64,000 nt of DNA from Pontibacter sp. FD36 (GTDB lineage Bacteria; Bacteroidota; Bacteroidia; Cytophagales; Hymenobacteraceae): contig NZ_JADPMP010000011.1 of NCBI RefSeq assembly GCF_015686655.1, positions 62,001 to 126,000 on the forward strand, written 5' to 3'. The notes under the pieces were generated by a model. The model had not been told where the DNA came from. It saw only the letters and a program-made list of their open reading frames with translations, and searched no databases. This document shows, piece by piece, positions 56,680 through 64,000 of the stretch (the stretch's first letter is position 1; every line of letters starts with the position of its first letter). The translations under genes and the position numbers were made by a program.

Positions 56680-58707
56680 CTAGTCTCGCTTCGACTTAAG
56701 CAGCTGCCTCAATTCAGCCAGTTCGTCGCGGTACTTGGCGGCTTGCAGGAAGTCCAGGTCTTTGGCGGCGGCTTCCATCTGCTTCTCGGTTTTCTTAATC
56801 AGCTTCTCGAGTTCGTCTCGCTTCATCATCTGAATCACCGGTTCCGCTGCCAACGAAACCTCTTCCGGACCAGCATACATCTTCACCTCTTTCTTCTTAG
56901 CGTCAGCTACAGATGTCTGCTCAAATATCTCGTCTTTGGTTTTGAGTACGGTACGCGGTGTAATGCCATGTTCCAGATTATAAGCCATCTGCGTTTCACG
57001 GCGGCGGTTGGTCTCCTCGATGGCCCGTTGCATGGAACCTGTAATACGGTCGGCATACATAATCACCCGGCCCCGCTCATTACGGGCGGCACGGCCCATC
57101 GTTTGGATCAACGAACGCTGGTCACGCAGGAAGCCTTCTTTATCAGCGTCAAGAATAGCCACTAAGCTCACTTCCGGTAAGTCAAGACCCTCACGCAGGA
57201 GGTTCACACCTATCAGCACATCGATCTCCCCTAAACGCAGCTCGCGCAGTATTTCCACACGGTCCAGTGTCTTCACCTCCGAGTGCAGATACTTCACCTT
57301 GATATTGAGGCGGTCCATATACTTGGTCAGCTCTTCGGACATACGCTTGGTCAAGGTCGTCACCAGCACGCGCTCTTTGCGCTTGATACGCTCGTCCACC
57401 TCATCCAGCAAATCATCCACTTGGTTGGCACTTGGCCTTATTTCGATCTCCGGATCCAAAAGGCCAGTGGGACGAATGATCTGCTCGACGATCACACCTT
57501 CTGATTTCTGAATTTCGTAATCGCCTGGTGTAGCGCTTACAAATACCACCTGGTGCATCAGGCTCTCAAATTCATTGAAAGTGAGCGGGCGATTGTCCAT
57601 GGCGGCTGGCAAACGGAAGCCATACTCCACCAAAGCCACCTTACGGGAGCGGTCACCGCCCCACATGGCTCGTACCTGTGGTATCGTCACGTGGCTCTCA
57701 TCGATCACCATCAGGAAATCGTCGGGGAAGTAGTCCAGCAAACAGAATGGACGTGCACCCGGCGAACGGCGGTCGAAGTAGCGGGAGTAGTTCTCTATAC
57801 CTGAGCAATAGCCCAGTTCCCGAATCATCTCCAGGTCAAACTCAGTACGTTCCTTGATACGCTTTGCTTCTACTGGTCTATCCTCTTTCAGGAAGTAGTC
57901 ATGCTGCGCTACCATGTCGTACTGTATCTCATGAATAGCCTGCTGCAGTGTATCCTTGCCTGTCACGAAGAGGTTGGCAGGGTATAAGGTAATGGCTTTC
58001 TCGTCAGCTATCTTCTTTCCCGATTCCGGATCGATGCGATGGATCTGCTCCAGCTCATCGCCGAAGAAATAGAGGCGGTAGGCGAAGTCAGCATAGGCCG
58101 GGAAGATGTCTACGGTGTCGCCCTTCACGCGGAATGTTCCACGTGTGAACTCGGCCTCGGTGCGGCTATAAAGAATCTGCACGAAGGTATAGAGCAGGTT
58201 GTTACGACTGTAGCGCTGACCCGGTGCCAGGTAAATCACGTTCTTGCCAAACTCCTCCGGGTTACCGATACCGTAGATACATGACACCGACGCCACTACG
58301 ATCACATCACGGCGACCGGAGAGCAGCGCAGAGGTGGTATGCAGACGCAGCTTCTCGATCTCCTCATTTATTTGGAGGTCTTTTTCAATAAACACATCCG
58401 AAGAAGCGATATAGGCTTCCGGCTGGTAGTAGTCGTAGTACGAGATAAAGTACTCTACCGCATTATCCGGAAAAAACTGCTTGAACTCACCGTACAGCTG
58501 TGCGGCCAAAGTCTTGTTATGACAAAGCACCAGCGTCGGCTTGCCAGTATTTTTGATCACGTTGGCCATGGTAAAGGTCTTACCCGTGCCCGTGGCACCC
58601 AGCAGCACCTGTGCAGGCTCCCCTTTGTTAACGCCTTCCGTGAGTTGGGCAATCGCTTTTGGCTGATCGCCGGTTGGTTGAAATTCTGATGTTAGCTTAA
58701 AATCCAT
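56680..58707 (-). CDS. uvrB: Excinuclease ABC subunit B
   Basis: A 675-residue DNA-repair helicase: Walker A GATGTGKTFT near residue 38, the beta-hairpin region SYYDYYQPEAYIASSDVFIE near 90, Walker B DESHVTIPQ near 340, motif VI QTMGRAARNERGRVIMYADR, and a C-terminal UVR motif (LEKLIKKTEKQMEAAAKDLD) that binds UvrC. It verifies lesions in nucleotide-excision repair. It has no operon partner here. Length is normal. Confidence 0.98.
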   Translation of the reverse strand: MDFKLTSEFQPTGDQPKAIAQLTEGVNKGEPAQVLLGATGTGKTFTMANVIKNTGKPTLVLCHNKTLAAQLYGEFKQFFPDNAVEYFISYYDYYQPEAYIASSDVFIEKDLQINEEIEKLRLHTTSALLSGRRDVIVVASVSCIYGIGNPEEFGKNVIYLAPGQRYSRNNLLYTFVQILYSRTEAEFTRGTFRVKGDTVDIFPAYADFAYRLYFFGDELEQIHRIDPESGKKIADEKAITLYPANLFVTGKDTLQQAIHEIQYDMVAQHDYFLKEDRPVEAKRIKERTEFDLEMIRELGYCSGIENYSRYFDRRSPGARPFCLLDYFPDDFLMVIDESHVTIPQVRAMWGGDRSRKVALVEYGFRLPAAMDNRPLTFNEFESLMHQVVFVSATPGDYEIQKSEGVIVEQIIRPTGLLDPEIEIRPSANQVDDLLDEVDERIKRKERVLVTTLTKRMSEELTKYMDRLNIKVKYLHSEVKTLDRVEILRELRLGEIDVLIGVNLLREGLDLPEVSLVAILDADKEGFLRDQRSLIQTMGRAARNERGRVIMYADRITGSMQRAIEETNRRRETQMAYNLEHGITPRTVLKTKDEIFEQTSVADAKKKEVKMYAGPEEVSLAAEPVIQMMKRDELEKLIKKTEKQMEAAAKDLDFLQAAKYRDELAELRQLLKSKRD

Positions 58708-58807
58708 TCGTTGGTTTTACAACTTGTAAAGATATACTATAACATGAAAAATGGGCTGTAAGTTTAGCTTTTGTCAATATAATAGCTGGTAGAACAGGAA
58801 TTCTCCG

Positions 58808-58840
58808 AAAACAAAAAACCTGCTCTGAGAGCAGGCTTTT
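58808..58840 (-). terminator. Terminator behind the 122-residue lipoprotein gene
   Basis: CCTGCTC and GAGCAGG pair across TGA, with a T-run (TTTTTTGTTTTC) following on the minus strand. Confidence 0.75.
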
Positions 58841-58894
58841 GCATGTTTAACTATTCCTAACAATTAATATAAATTAGGCACTGTAAAAACTGTT

Positions 58895-59263
58895 CTATTC
58901 ATCTGAGCAAACCTGCTTTACCCGCACCGGCGGGAACATCATGTAGTTAGCAGTGCAACGCGGTCCGTAGTCAGCGTTGCGCTCAAGTGATAAGTAGGCT
59001 ACTTTACCGGAGTGCCTTAAGTCTTCGGGCAGATTGTCGGTGGTGACAAAGCCGCTCTGCAATTGTCCAATGTACTGGTTGCTGCGCTGTTCGCCTGTAC
59101 CGTCGGCATCCATGATCTGGAGCACATACCAACCGGCTTCGCAGTCAGGTCCTACCACCTCTACCTGCAGGCAGGCCGGAACAGCCTCTTCCTGGTCAGC
59201 ACAGCTTACAAGCAGCAGCGCCAGCAGCAGGTATAGCACAATGATGGACAGGACACTCTTCAT
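58895..59263 (-). CDS. Cysteine-containing lipoprotein of unknown function
   Basis: From the ATG at 59263 the protein has 122 residues: a lipoprotein signal (MKSVLSIIVLYLLLALLLVS then Cys) and a compact domain with several cysteines (PACLQVEVVGPDCEAGWYVL, DYGPRCTANYMMF, VKQVC) that could form disulfides in the periplasm. No family is recognised. It lies downstream of the lipocalin-like gene in the same direction, 124 bp apart. Confidence 0.65.
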   Translation of the reverse strand: MKSVLSIIVLYLLLALLLVSCADQEEAVPACLQVEVVGPDCEAGWYVLQIMDADGTGEQRSNQYIGQLQSGFVTTDNLPEDLRHSGKVAYLSLERNADYGPRCTANYMMFPPVRVKQVCSDE

Positions 59264-59387
59264 AGTTTTATGTTGTACTAATGGTGCTTGGTGAGCAGGG
59301 CTACCCAACACGGGCACTGGTTGCCGGACTGTTAAATATTTAGTCTTCTTCATTTGCCAGCATCTATACCCTGTGTTAGGAGCCCCT

Positions 59388-59846
59388 TTATCTGTATAAA
59401 TAGTAAGTATCTGTAAATATGGCACTTGGATCAGATCCGTAATAAACTCCCTCCAGTATCAGCAACCTTTGATCGCGGTGCATGACTCTGAAACGGGCTG
59501 ACCATCCGAAGTTGCTCAGCACAAACGAGTTTGGCTGCGAGTAGTCTGCTTTGAAACTATCGCGGTACACACTGTTTGAACTCTGCATGCTCGCCCGCTG
59601 CAGGTAAGCACTGTCAGGCTTAAACTCAAAGTAATCGTTCGCAGTGCCTGTGTACATCACAGAGGTGCAAGTACCGCCGCGACATAGTTTGTTGTTCACG
59701 CGCTCAATCCGCCACTTACCCTGCACGGACTCGCGCAGTCCGTTCTCCTTTGTAATCGGTTGCATGTCTTCATCTGATTTAGCACAGCCTGTCGCCAGCC
59801 CTAACAGGACAGAGGCCATGGCCGCAAGCCCCAATATTTTTTTCAT
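59388..59846 (-). CDS. Lipocalin-like lipoprotein
   Basis: A 152-residue protein: a lipoprotein signal (MKKILGLAAMASVLLGLATG then Cys), then VQGKWRIERVNNKLCRGGTC and a run of beta-strand-like stretches (DYFEFKPDSAYLQRA, RLLILEGVYYG) of the lipocalin-like type frequent in Bacteroidota. The sequence gives no substrate. It lies 19 bp behind a possible small membrane protein and 124 bp before the next lipoprotein gene. Confidence 0.68.
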   Translation of the reverse strand: MKKILGLAAMASVLLGLATGCAKSDEDMQPITKENGLRESVQGKWRIERVNNKLCRGGTCTSVMYTGTANDYFEFKPDSAYLQRASMQSSNSVYRDSFKADYSQPNSFVLSNFGWSARFRVMHRDQRLLILEGVYYGSDPSAIFTDTYYLYR

Positions 59847-59865
59847 AGCGTGGAAAGGCGCTGGT

Positions 59866-60057
59866 TTAGAAGCCGCCTAAAAAGGAATTGTCTTGGATTG
59901 CACAGCCCGAAAGCAGCACAGAAAGAAATAAGAGCGCCAGCAATACATACCACCCAGATATATTTTCGCGGCCGGCGGCCACCAGGGCCAACAGTGTTTG
60001 AAGAACGGATCTCATGAACAGCATCATTTGCATAGCGCTTTTATTTAAATCAACCAA
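59866..60057 (-). CDS. Possible small membrane protein
   Basis: A 63-residue frame in line with its neighbours: a hydrophobic first half (MMLFMRSVLQTLLALVAAG), then GWYVLLALLFLSVLLSG and the end CAIQDNSFLGGF, which could be a short lipoprotein-like tail. No homologue is recognised. It could be real (19 bp from the next gene, same direction) or a chance frame. Start unclear (several ATGs within the first 15 codons). Confidence 0.35.
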   Translation of the reverse strand: MVDLNKSAMQMMLFMRSVLQTLLALVAAGRENISGWYVLLALLFLSVLLSGCAIQDNSFLGGF

Positions 60058-60124
60058 TCACTCTACACTTACATGATTCCCATTGGAGCCGAAGGGTTGC
60101 AAGGCTTCAAAAAAAAATCAGAAA

Positions 60125-61828
60125 TTATTTTCGGGAGCTGTTCAACTGGTAGTTCAGGCTCATGTTCATACCGATCGCATAAGGCCTGCCCTGCGGCGCG
60201 GCGGCTTTGTCAGGATCAGCCACCAGGGTACTGAAGTAGTGGCGCACTTCCGGTCCGAGTGCCAGCGTCAGGTTTGGCGTGATGCGCTTGCCCACACCCA
60301 CAGAGGCATTGCCGGAAAACTGCACGTTGCGGAAAGGAGATTCGCTGTCGTTGGCTGCGTAGCTGACCGACTGCACGTCCTGGTTAGAAGCCGTCACGCT
60401 AGACTCTAGCAGGAAGTTGGCAGCAGCACCTGCAGCTACATACACGAACCAGTCTTTGTTGATATCCTGCTCATACTGCAACCCTAGTGGCACTGTCAGG
60501 TGGCGGTACTTGTACTCGGTAGCATATGAATCACCCGTGCGGGCCACACTCACCGAGTCAGACGAGAAGCCGTCGTTCAGCGAAGACACAAAGAAAGTGG
60601 ACGGGCTGAGTTCGTAGCGCTCGTTAGAGCGGGGCTTCACCCAGAACTGGCGTACGATGTAGTTCGACTTCGAACGCGTCCTGCTCTCGCTATACCCTAT
60701 ACCTGTCAGCAGCTTCAGTTTCTCTTTTAGTTTGAAGCCGGCTTTGGCCTCTACTGCATACGAGTAAGCCGGCTGTGTGCTCTCTTCAAACTCTTCGCGT
60801 GCAGCTGTCATGTTCTGGAAAGACTCCTGTGAAGCATTTACACTTGGCCCTGACGCAGCGATGCTGAGCATGTTTCTGTTGTTGGAGCTTGGCATAGCAA
60901 GTGGATCCGGCAGGCCGATGTTCTGTTCAAAAACTGATGGGGCATAGGCCAGGTTTAGGCTCCAGCGGCTGTTTGACTTGGTTACTGCATCCGCCGATTT
61001 TGATTGCTGAGCAGCAAGTGCTCCCTGCGCCACCTCTGCTGTCTGTTGACGGCTGGCCTGGTGTGCCTCACTCATTTCTGCAAAGGACTTCGGCTTGGCT
61101 GCCATCGACTGATTACCTAATGGGAACGGCTGACCTGCAGCTGGTGTGTTGTTGCCGAACGTGATCGTCACGCTCTCCCAGGTAATGATCTGGGTATAGC
61201 GGTTGCCGGGCGCAAAAAGATTCCCTTGTGTAGCGCCAGAGTTACTGCCCGGAAAACCTCCTGACACATAACCTCTGCTACGGCCCGGCATTGGTGTATA
61301 GCCCAGGTATGGACTGTAGCCCGGTGCCACATTGAAGTAGTCGCCGGCCTGTGGTTCGTTGCTAAGTTCGGAGCTTTCCGCATTAACCGTCTGTTTGCCC
61401 TGGCGCATACCAGCTGCATTAGCTACGCTTTTAGTCTCTGCTGTTTCTTCAACAGGAGTATAAGCCATGGCAGAAGCCTCTTCCTGCTGTGCGGCATAGG
61501 CGCTCATGGCCTCCTCTACGGTTACAGGTGCGTTAGCGGGCTTGGTTGCCGGCAGGGAGGCTATACCTGGCTGCGCATTACCCTGGTTCAGGTGGCCATT
61601 ATAATAATAGGCCAGCAATGTGCCAGTTAGTGCAAACAGCACAAAGCAGGCTGCAGCAAGCTGCCGGTAGAACAGGACACGCTTCTTATAATCTTTGTTT
61701 TCCTGCACTGTCAGGTCGTGGTCTATACGGGCCCAAAGGTCCGGTGCAGGCCTGGCCTCCGCATCGAAAAGGCGACGCTGGAACTCGTCTTCCAGAGTGT
61801 TTCGCTTATGGTTATTGGCTGATGACAT
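60125..61828 (-). CDS. Anti-sigma-like N-terminus fused to an outer-membrane beta-barrel
   Basis: 567 residues from the ATG at 61828. Residues 1-50 are polar with the pattern RPAPDLWARIDHDL, as in the cytosolic part of Bacteroidota anti-sigma-like proteins. One membrane helix follows (LAAACFVLFALTGTLLAYYY, about 57-76). Residues 80-287 are Ala/Gln/Pro/Gly/Ser-rich, a probable periplasmic linker. Residues 288-567 alternate as a porin-like beta-barrel (LKLLTGIGYSESRTRS; YVAAGAAANFLLESSV; YAIGMNMSLNYQL). It overlaps the ECF sigma gene by 17 bp, so it is its likely partner. A span across both membranes is inferred. Confidence 0.78.
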   Translation of the reverse strand: MSSANNHKRNTLEDEFQRRLFDAEARPAPDLWARIDHDLTVQENKDYKKRVLFYRQLAAACFVLFALTGTLLAYYYNGHLNQGNAQPGIASLPATKPANAPVTVEEAMSAYAAQQEEASAMAYTPVEETAETKSVANAAGMRQGKQTVNAESSELSNEPQAGDYFNVAPGYSPYLGYTPMPGRSRGYVSGGFPGSNSGATQGNLFAPGNRYTQIITWESVTITFGNNTPAAGQPFPLGNQSMAAKPKSFAEMSEAHQASRQQTAEVAQGALAAQQSKSADAVTKSNSRWSLNLAYAPSVFEQNIGLPDPLAMPSSNNRNMLSIAASGPSVNASQESFQNMTAAREEFEESTQPAYSYAVEAKAGFKLKEKLKLLTGIGYSESRTRSKSNYIVRQFWVKPRSNERYELSPSTFFVSSLNDGFSSDSVSVARTGDSYATEYKYRHLTVPLGLQYEQDINKDWFVYVAAGAAANFLLESSVTASNQDVQSVSYAANDSESPFRNVQFSGNASVGVGKRITPNLTLALGPEVRHYFSTLVADPDKAAAPQGRPYAIGMNMSLNYQLNSSRK

Positions 61829-62390
61829 GCTCTTGATATGTTTTATCCTGGCGCTCGAGCATACCTTGCAGTATAGCCCGCGCACGTGAATACTGTGACT
61901 TAGATGTACCTTCGGAAATGCCAAGCATCTCCCCTATTTCTTTGTGATTGTAACCCTCGATGGCGTACAGGTTGAACACCATTCGGTAGCGTGGAGCGAG
62001 GCTTTGGATCATGCCGAGCAGTTCGTCCATTGAATAACCCGTCAGGTTGACGTCCTCCGATGCGATATTGCCTGCTTCTTCCGTTTCATGTGAAACGGTC
62101 ATGAGCGATTTCTGTCGCAGCTGTTTCAGGGCTGTGTTAATCATGATGCGGCGCACCCAAAACTCCAGCGGACAGTCCCGCTTAAAATTCTGAATGTTGG
62201 CAAACACTTTCACAAAGCCTTCCTGCATCATATCCTCTGCCTCAAAGCTAGTCGGGGCGTAGCGCATACATACCGCCATCATCTTACGGGAGTAAAGGTC
62301 ATAGAGCAGTCGCTGCATGTCCCGCTTGCCGGCAATGCATCCCTCTATGAGTTTATCCTCTTCTGATTTAGGTTTTGTAAAAAGCTTCAA
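61812..62390 (-). CDS. ECF RNA polymerase sigma factor
   Basis: A 192-residue sigma-70 factor: region 2 has LYDLYSRKMMAVCMRYAPTS and AEDMMQEGFVKVFANIQNFK, and region 4 has RYRMVFNLYAIEGYNHKEIG with EMLGISEGTSKSQYSRARAI. It is of the type encoded next to outer-membrane-linked partners in Bacteroidota. It overlaps the barrel-fusion gene by 17 bp, implying coupled translation. Its regulon is unknown; autoregulation is likely but no promoter was found. Confidence 0.9.
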   Translation of the reverse strand: MKLFTKPKSEEDKLIEGCIAGKRDMQRLLYDLYSRKMMAVCMRYAPTSFEAEDMMQEGFVKVFANIQNFKRDCPLEFWVRRIMINTALKQLRQKSLMTVSHETEEAGNIASEDVNLTGYSMDELLGMIQSLAPRYRMVFNLYAIEGYNHKEIGEMLGISEGTSKSQYSRARAILQGMLERQDKTYQEHVISQ

Positions 62391-62562
62391 ACGCCTCTTC
62401 TTTTAGCTTCACTCCTATGATTCCCATAGCGAGGCAATGGTTGCAAGCACAAAAAAATATTTTTTCACCTCTGGTGGGTGGCATTAAAGCGCACCAAGAA
62501 CAATTGCATGGTAAATATATTAAAATTAATTATTCTAACAACAGCAAAATAGTGTATAAACA

Positions 62563-62595
62563 GCGAAGGCCTCTCCGATATGGAAAGGCCTTCGC
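62563..62595 (-). terminator. Hairpin behind the DUF1232 gene
   Basis: GCGAAGGCCTCTCC pairs with GGAAAGGCCTTCGC (one mismatch) across GATAT. The T-run after it on the minus strand is weak (TGTTTATAC), so it may only pause or protect the transcript. Confidence 0.5.
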
Positions 62596-62621
62596 CGGGT
62601 TTGTTTAAGGTGAGAGAAGGT

Positions 62622-63065
62622 TTAAAGTAGTGTTAAAAACAAAAGTTTGTAGAGGATGATGGAAACAAGCGCAGCGATCAGCATCCAGTTATAACCGATG
62701 ATCTGGTAAGCACTGGTAGCCCCCTCGCCTTCCTGGTTCAACACTTCGTACGCTTGCAGACGGGCCTGCCCTAGTATATTTTTGGATACCAACTGGTAGG
62801 CAGCATGTATACCCAGCACCACCAATACCACATCATCCAGGAAGCCAAATACCGGCACCAGATCAGGAATCAAATCAATAGGTGAAATGGCATAGCCGAT
62901 GACCAAGGCTAACAAGAGCGGTACATACCATCTTACTTCCGGGTGACGGGCAGACAGGTATAGGGCGTATATCTCCGCATTTATCTCATGCGCTTTCTGG
63001 CGAAGGTAGGTCAACTGCATCATGGGTGTAAGGGTAGTATAACTCTCCTTACGCAGCAGCCCCAT
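62622..63065 (-). CDS. DUF1232 (YkvA-type) membrane protein
   Basis: A 147-residue protein with the DUF1232 core YVPLLLALVIGYAISPIDLI then PDLVPVFGFLDDVVLVVLGI (about residues 47-86) and a last hydrophobic helix (WMLIAALVSIILYKLLFLTL). The start may be at 63065 or at one of two ATGs about 45 bp further in, close to the usual N-terminus. The family is a small membrane protein of unknown role. It lies 38 bp behind aroE. Confidence 0.85.
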   Translation of the reverse strand: MGLLRKESYTTLTPMMQLTYLRQKAHEINAEIYALYLSARHPEVRWYVPLLLALVIGYAISPIDLIPDLVPVFGFLDDVVLVVLGIHAAYQLVSKNILGQARLQAYEVLNQEGEGATSAYQIIGYNWMLIAALVSIILYKLLFLTLL

Positions 63066-63103
63066 CAGAAAGTTTCATTATAACATAAAATAAACGCAAT
63101 ATT

Positions 63104-63850
63104 TTATTCCGGCTTTTCGTTCGCCCAGATTTTCCAGGCAGCATTGGCCTGTGCATGAAGCATGGGCAGGCCATTCAGCGTTTTGGCCCCTGCCAGGCGA
63201 CCTTTCTGCAGGAACAACGTTTCTTCGGGGTTATATACCAGGTCGTAGAGGTAGTGTCCTGTCGTCAGGGTTTCGTAAGGTATAGCCGGGGCACTATCCG
63301 TATCAGGGGCCATACCCAGCGGTGTCGTATTGATAATCAGGGTATAAGCCTGCAGTACTTCTGGTGTTATGGCATCGTAATGCAGCTGCTTCTCAGTGGG
63401 ATTGCGCGAAACCGAGGCATAAGGTATAGCCAGTGAATCCAGGGCAGCCCACACTGCCTTTGCAGCACCGCCCGTACCCAGCACCAGGGCTTTGTTGCCT
63501 TCATCAGCCGGATAGAACTGCTGCAGCGTATCCCGAAAGCCAATGAAGTCAGTATTATAGCCTTTCGTTCTGCCATTCTCTAATCTGATCGTATTCACGG
63601 CACCGATACGGGCAACGCTTTCATCCAGCTCGTGCAGGTATGGAATAACAGCCTCTTTGTATGGCACCGTTACATTTAGCCCAACCAACTCAGGCTCCCG
63701 GGAAAGCAAATCAGGAAACCCGGCTATGTCGGGCAGTTCATAAAGCTCATAGGCAGCATCTGCTATACCTTCTTTTGCGAACTTCGCAGTGAAGTAGCGC
63801 TTTGAGAATGAGTGCCCGAGCTTTTTGCCGATGAGTCCGAACCTGCGCAT
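63104..63850 (-). CDS. aroE: Shikimate dehydrogenase
   Basis: A 248-residue enzyme: substrate part LGHSFSKRYFTAKFAKEGI near residue 11 and NVTVPYKEAVIPYL near 58 with the catalytic Lys of VPYK, the NADP loop LGTGGAAKAVWAAL near 124, and NTTPLGMAPDTDSAPAIP. It reduces 3-dehydroshikimate to shikimate in aromatic amino-acid synthesis. It starts 2 bp after the stop of the partial gene upstream, so the two are co-transcribed. Confidence 0.95.
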   Translation of the reverse strand: MRRFGLIGKKLGHSFSKRYFTAKFAKEGIADAAYELYELPDIAGFPDLLSREPELVGLNVTVPYKEAVIPYLHELDESVARIGAVNTIRLENGRTKGYNTDFIGFRDTLQQFYPADEGNKALVLGTGGAAKAVWAALDSLAIPYASVSRNPTEKQLHYDAITPEVLQAYTLIINTTPLGMAPDTDSAPAIPYETLTTGHYLYDLVYNPEETLFLQKGRLAGAKTLNGLPMLHAQANAAWKIWANEKPE

Positions 63851-63852
63851 GC

Positions 63853-64000
63853 TTATACCCTTTCCACTGTGTTGGGGTCGTCCGTCAGGCGGTCGATCAG
63901 GTATACCAGCAGGAAGCCGAAAATGGCCAGTCCGACAGCGTACAACAGGTATGGCTCCTCACCTGTTAGCTGTGCGAAAGTGGCCGGAGAGATATTTTCC
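63853..64000 (-). CDS. C-terminal end of a membrane protein, cut by the window edge
   Basis: The minus strand is open from the right edge to a TAA at 63853-63855, encoding about 48 residues: NISPATFAQLTGEEPYLLYA, a membrane helix (VGLAIFGFLLVYLI) and DRLTDDPNTVERV. It sits 2 bp before aroE. The family cannot be named from this part alone. Confidence 0.6.
   Translation of the reverse strand, partial: ENISPATFAQLTGEEPYLLYAVGLAIFGFLLVYLIDRLTDDPNTVERV

Overview
This window is chromosomal DNA from a Bacteroidota bacterium. It most resembles Cytophagales/Hymenobacteraceae (Pontibacter-like); that placement is inferred from protein content and style, not from a search. Supporting signs are Bacteroidota-type promoters (TTTG, about 19-21 bp, TAnnTTTG) before many units, TonB-plug proteins, DUF4397 and DUF6624 proteins, a Reg_prop/Y_Y_Y sensor kinase and a BtuG-like lipoprotein. 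I see no rRNA, CRISPR array, prophage or insertion sequence.

Region 1 (1-24.7 kb, all minus strand) is the core translation/transcription block. Read in the direction of transcription it runs: tRNA-Tyr, tRNA-Gly, tRNA-Thr, tuf, terminator, new promoter, tRNA-Trp, secE, nusG, rplK, rplA, rplJ, rplL, two attenuator-like hairpins, rpoB, rpoC, a DUF3467 gene. A new promoter then drives rpsL, rpsG, fusA and rpsJ, followed by a UUCG terminator. Another promoter drives rplC, D, W, B, rpsS, rplV, rpsC, rplP, rpmC, rpsQ, rplN, X, E, rpsN, rpsH, rplF and rplR, which is cut by the window edge. The str and S10-spc units are contiguous, but a terminator-promoter pair separates rpsJ from rplC.

Region 2 (24.7-31.5 kb) holds an M1 aminopeptidase lipoprotein, a biotinyl-domain protein, pyrH, frr, nadD and gmk. 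It also has an ECF sigma factor with a small zinc anti-sigma whose Cys/His spacing equals that of the redox sensor RsrA. Region 3 (31.7-42.8 kb) has a two-domain glycosyltransferase, a periplasmic-propeller histidine kinase with a LytTR regulator, a second glycosyltransferase, ahcY, a DUF4397 surface lipoprotein, a THUMP-like methyltransferase and two small hydrophilic, probably disordered proteins.

Region 4 (42.9-53.6 kb) has an MG2/TonB-plug protein, a 3-methyladenine glycosylase, and a cobalamin uptake operon (promoter, B12 riboswitch, BtuB-like receptor, BtuG-like lipoprotein). Further small proteins follow, then a B12-binding radical SAM enzyme with a CX4CX2C cluster motif. Region 5 (53.6-64 kb) has a DUF6624 protein, an M28 peptidase, uvrB and small lipoproteins. 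It ends with an ECF sigma factor overlapping a protein that joins an anti-sigma-like cytosolic segment, one membrane helix and an outer-membrane beta-barrel, then a DUF1232 protein, aroE and a truncated membrane protein.

The signals most worth following are three. A heptamer, TATACCT/AGGTATA, is scattered at far above chance frequency through 28-64 kb in all reading frames and in spacers but is rare in the ribosomal block. The sigma/beta-barrel fusion pair could be a one-protein trans-envelope signalling device. The B12 uptake operon lies close to a cobalamin-type radical SAM gene.
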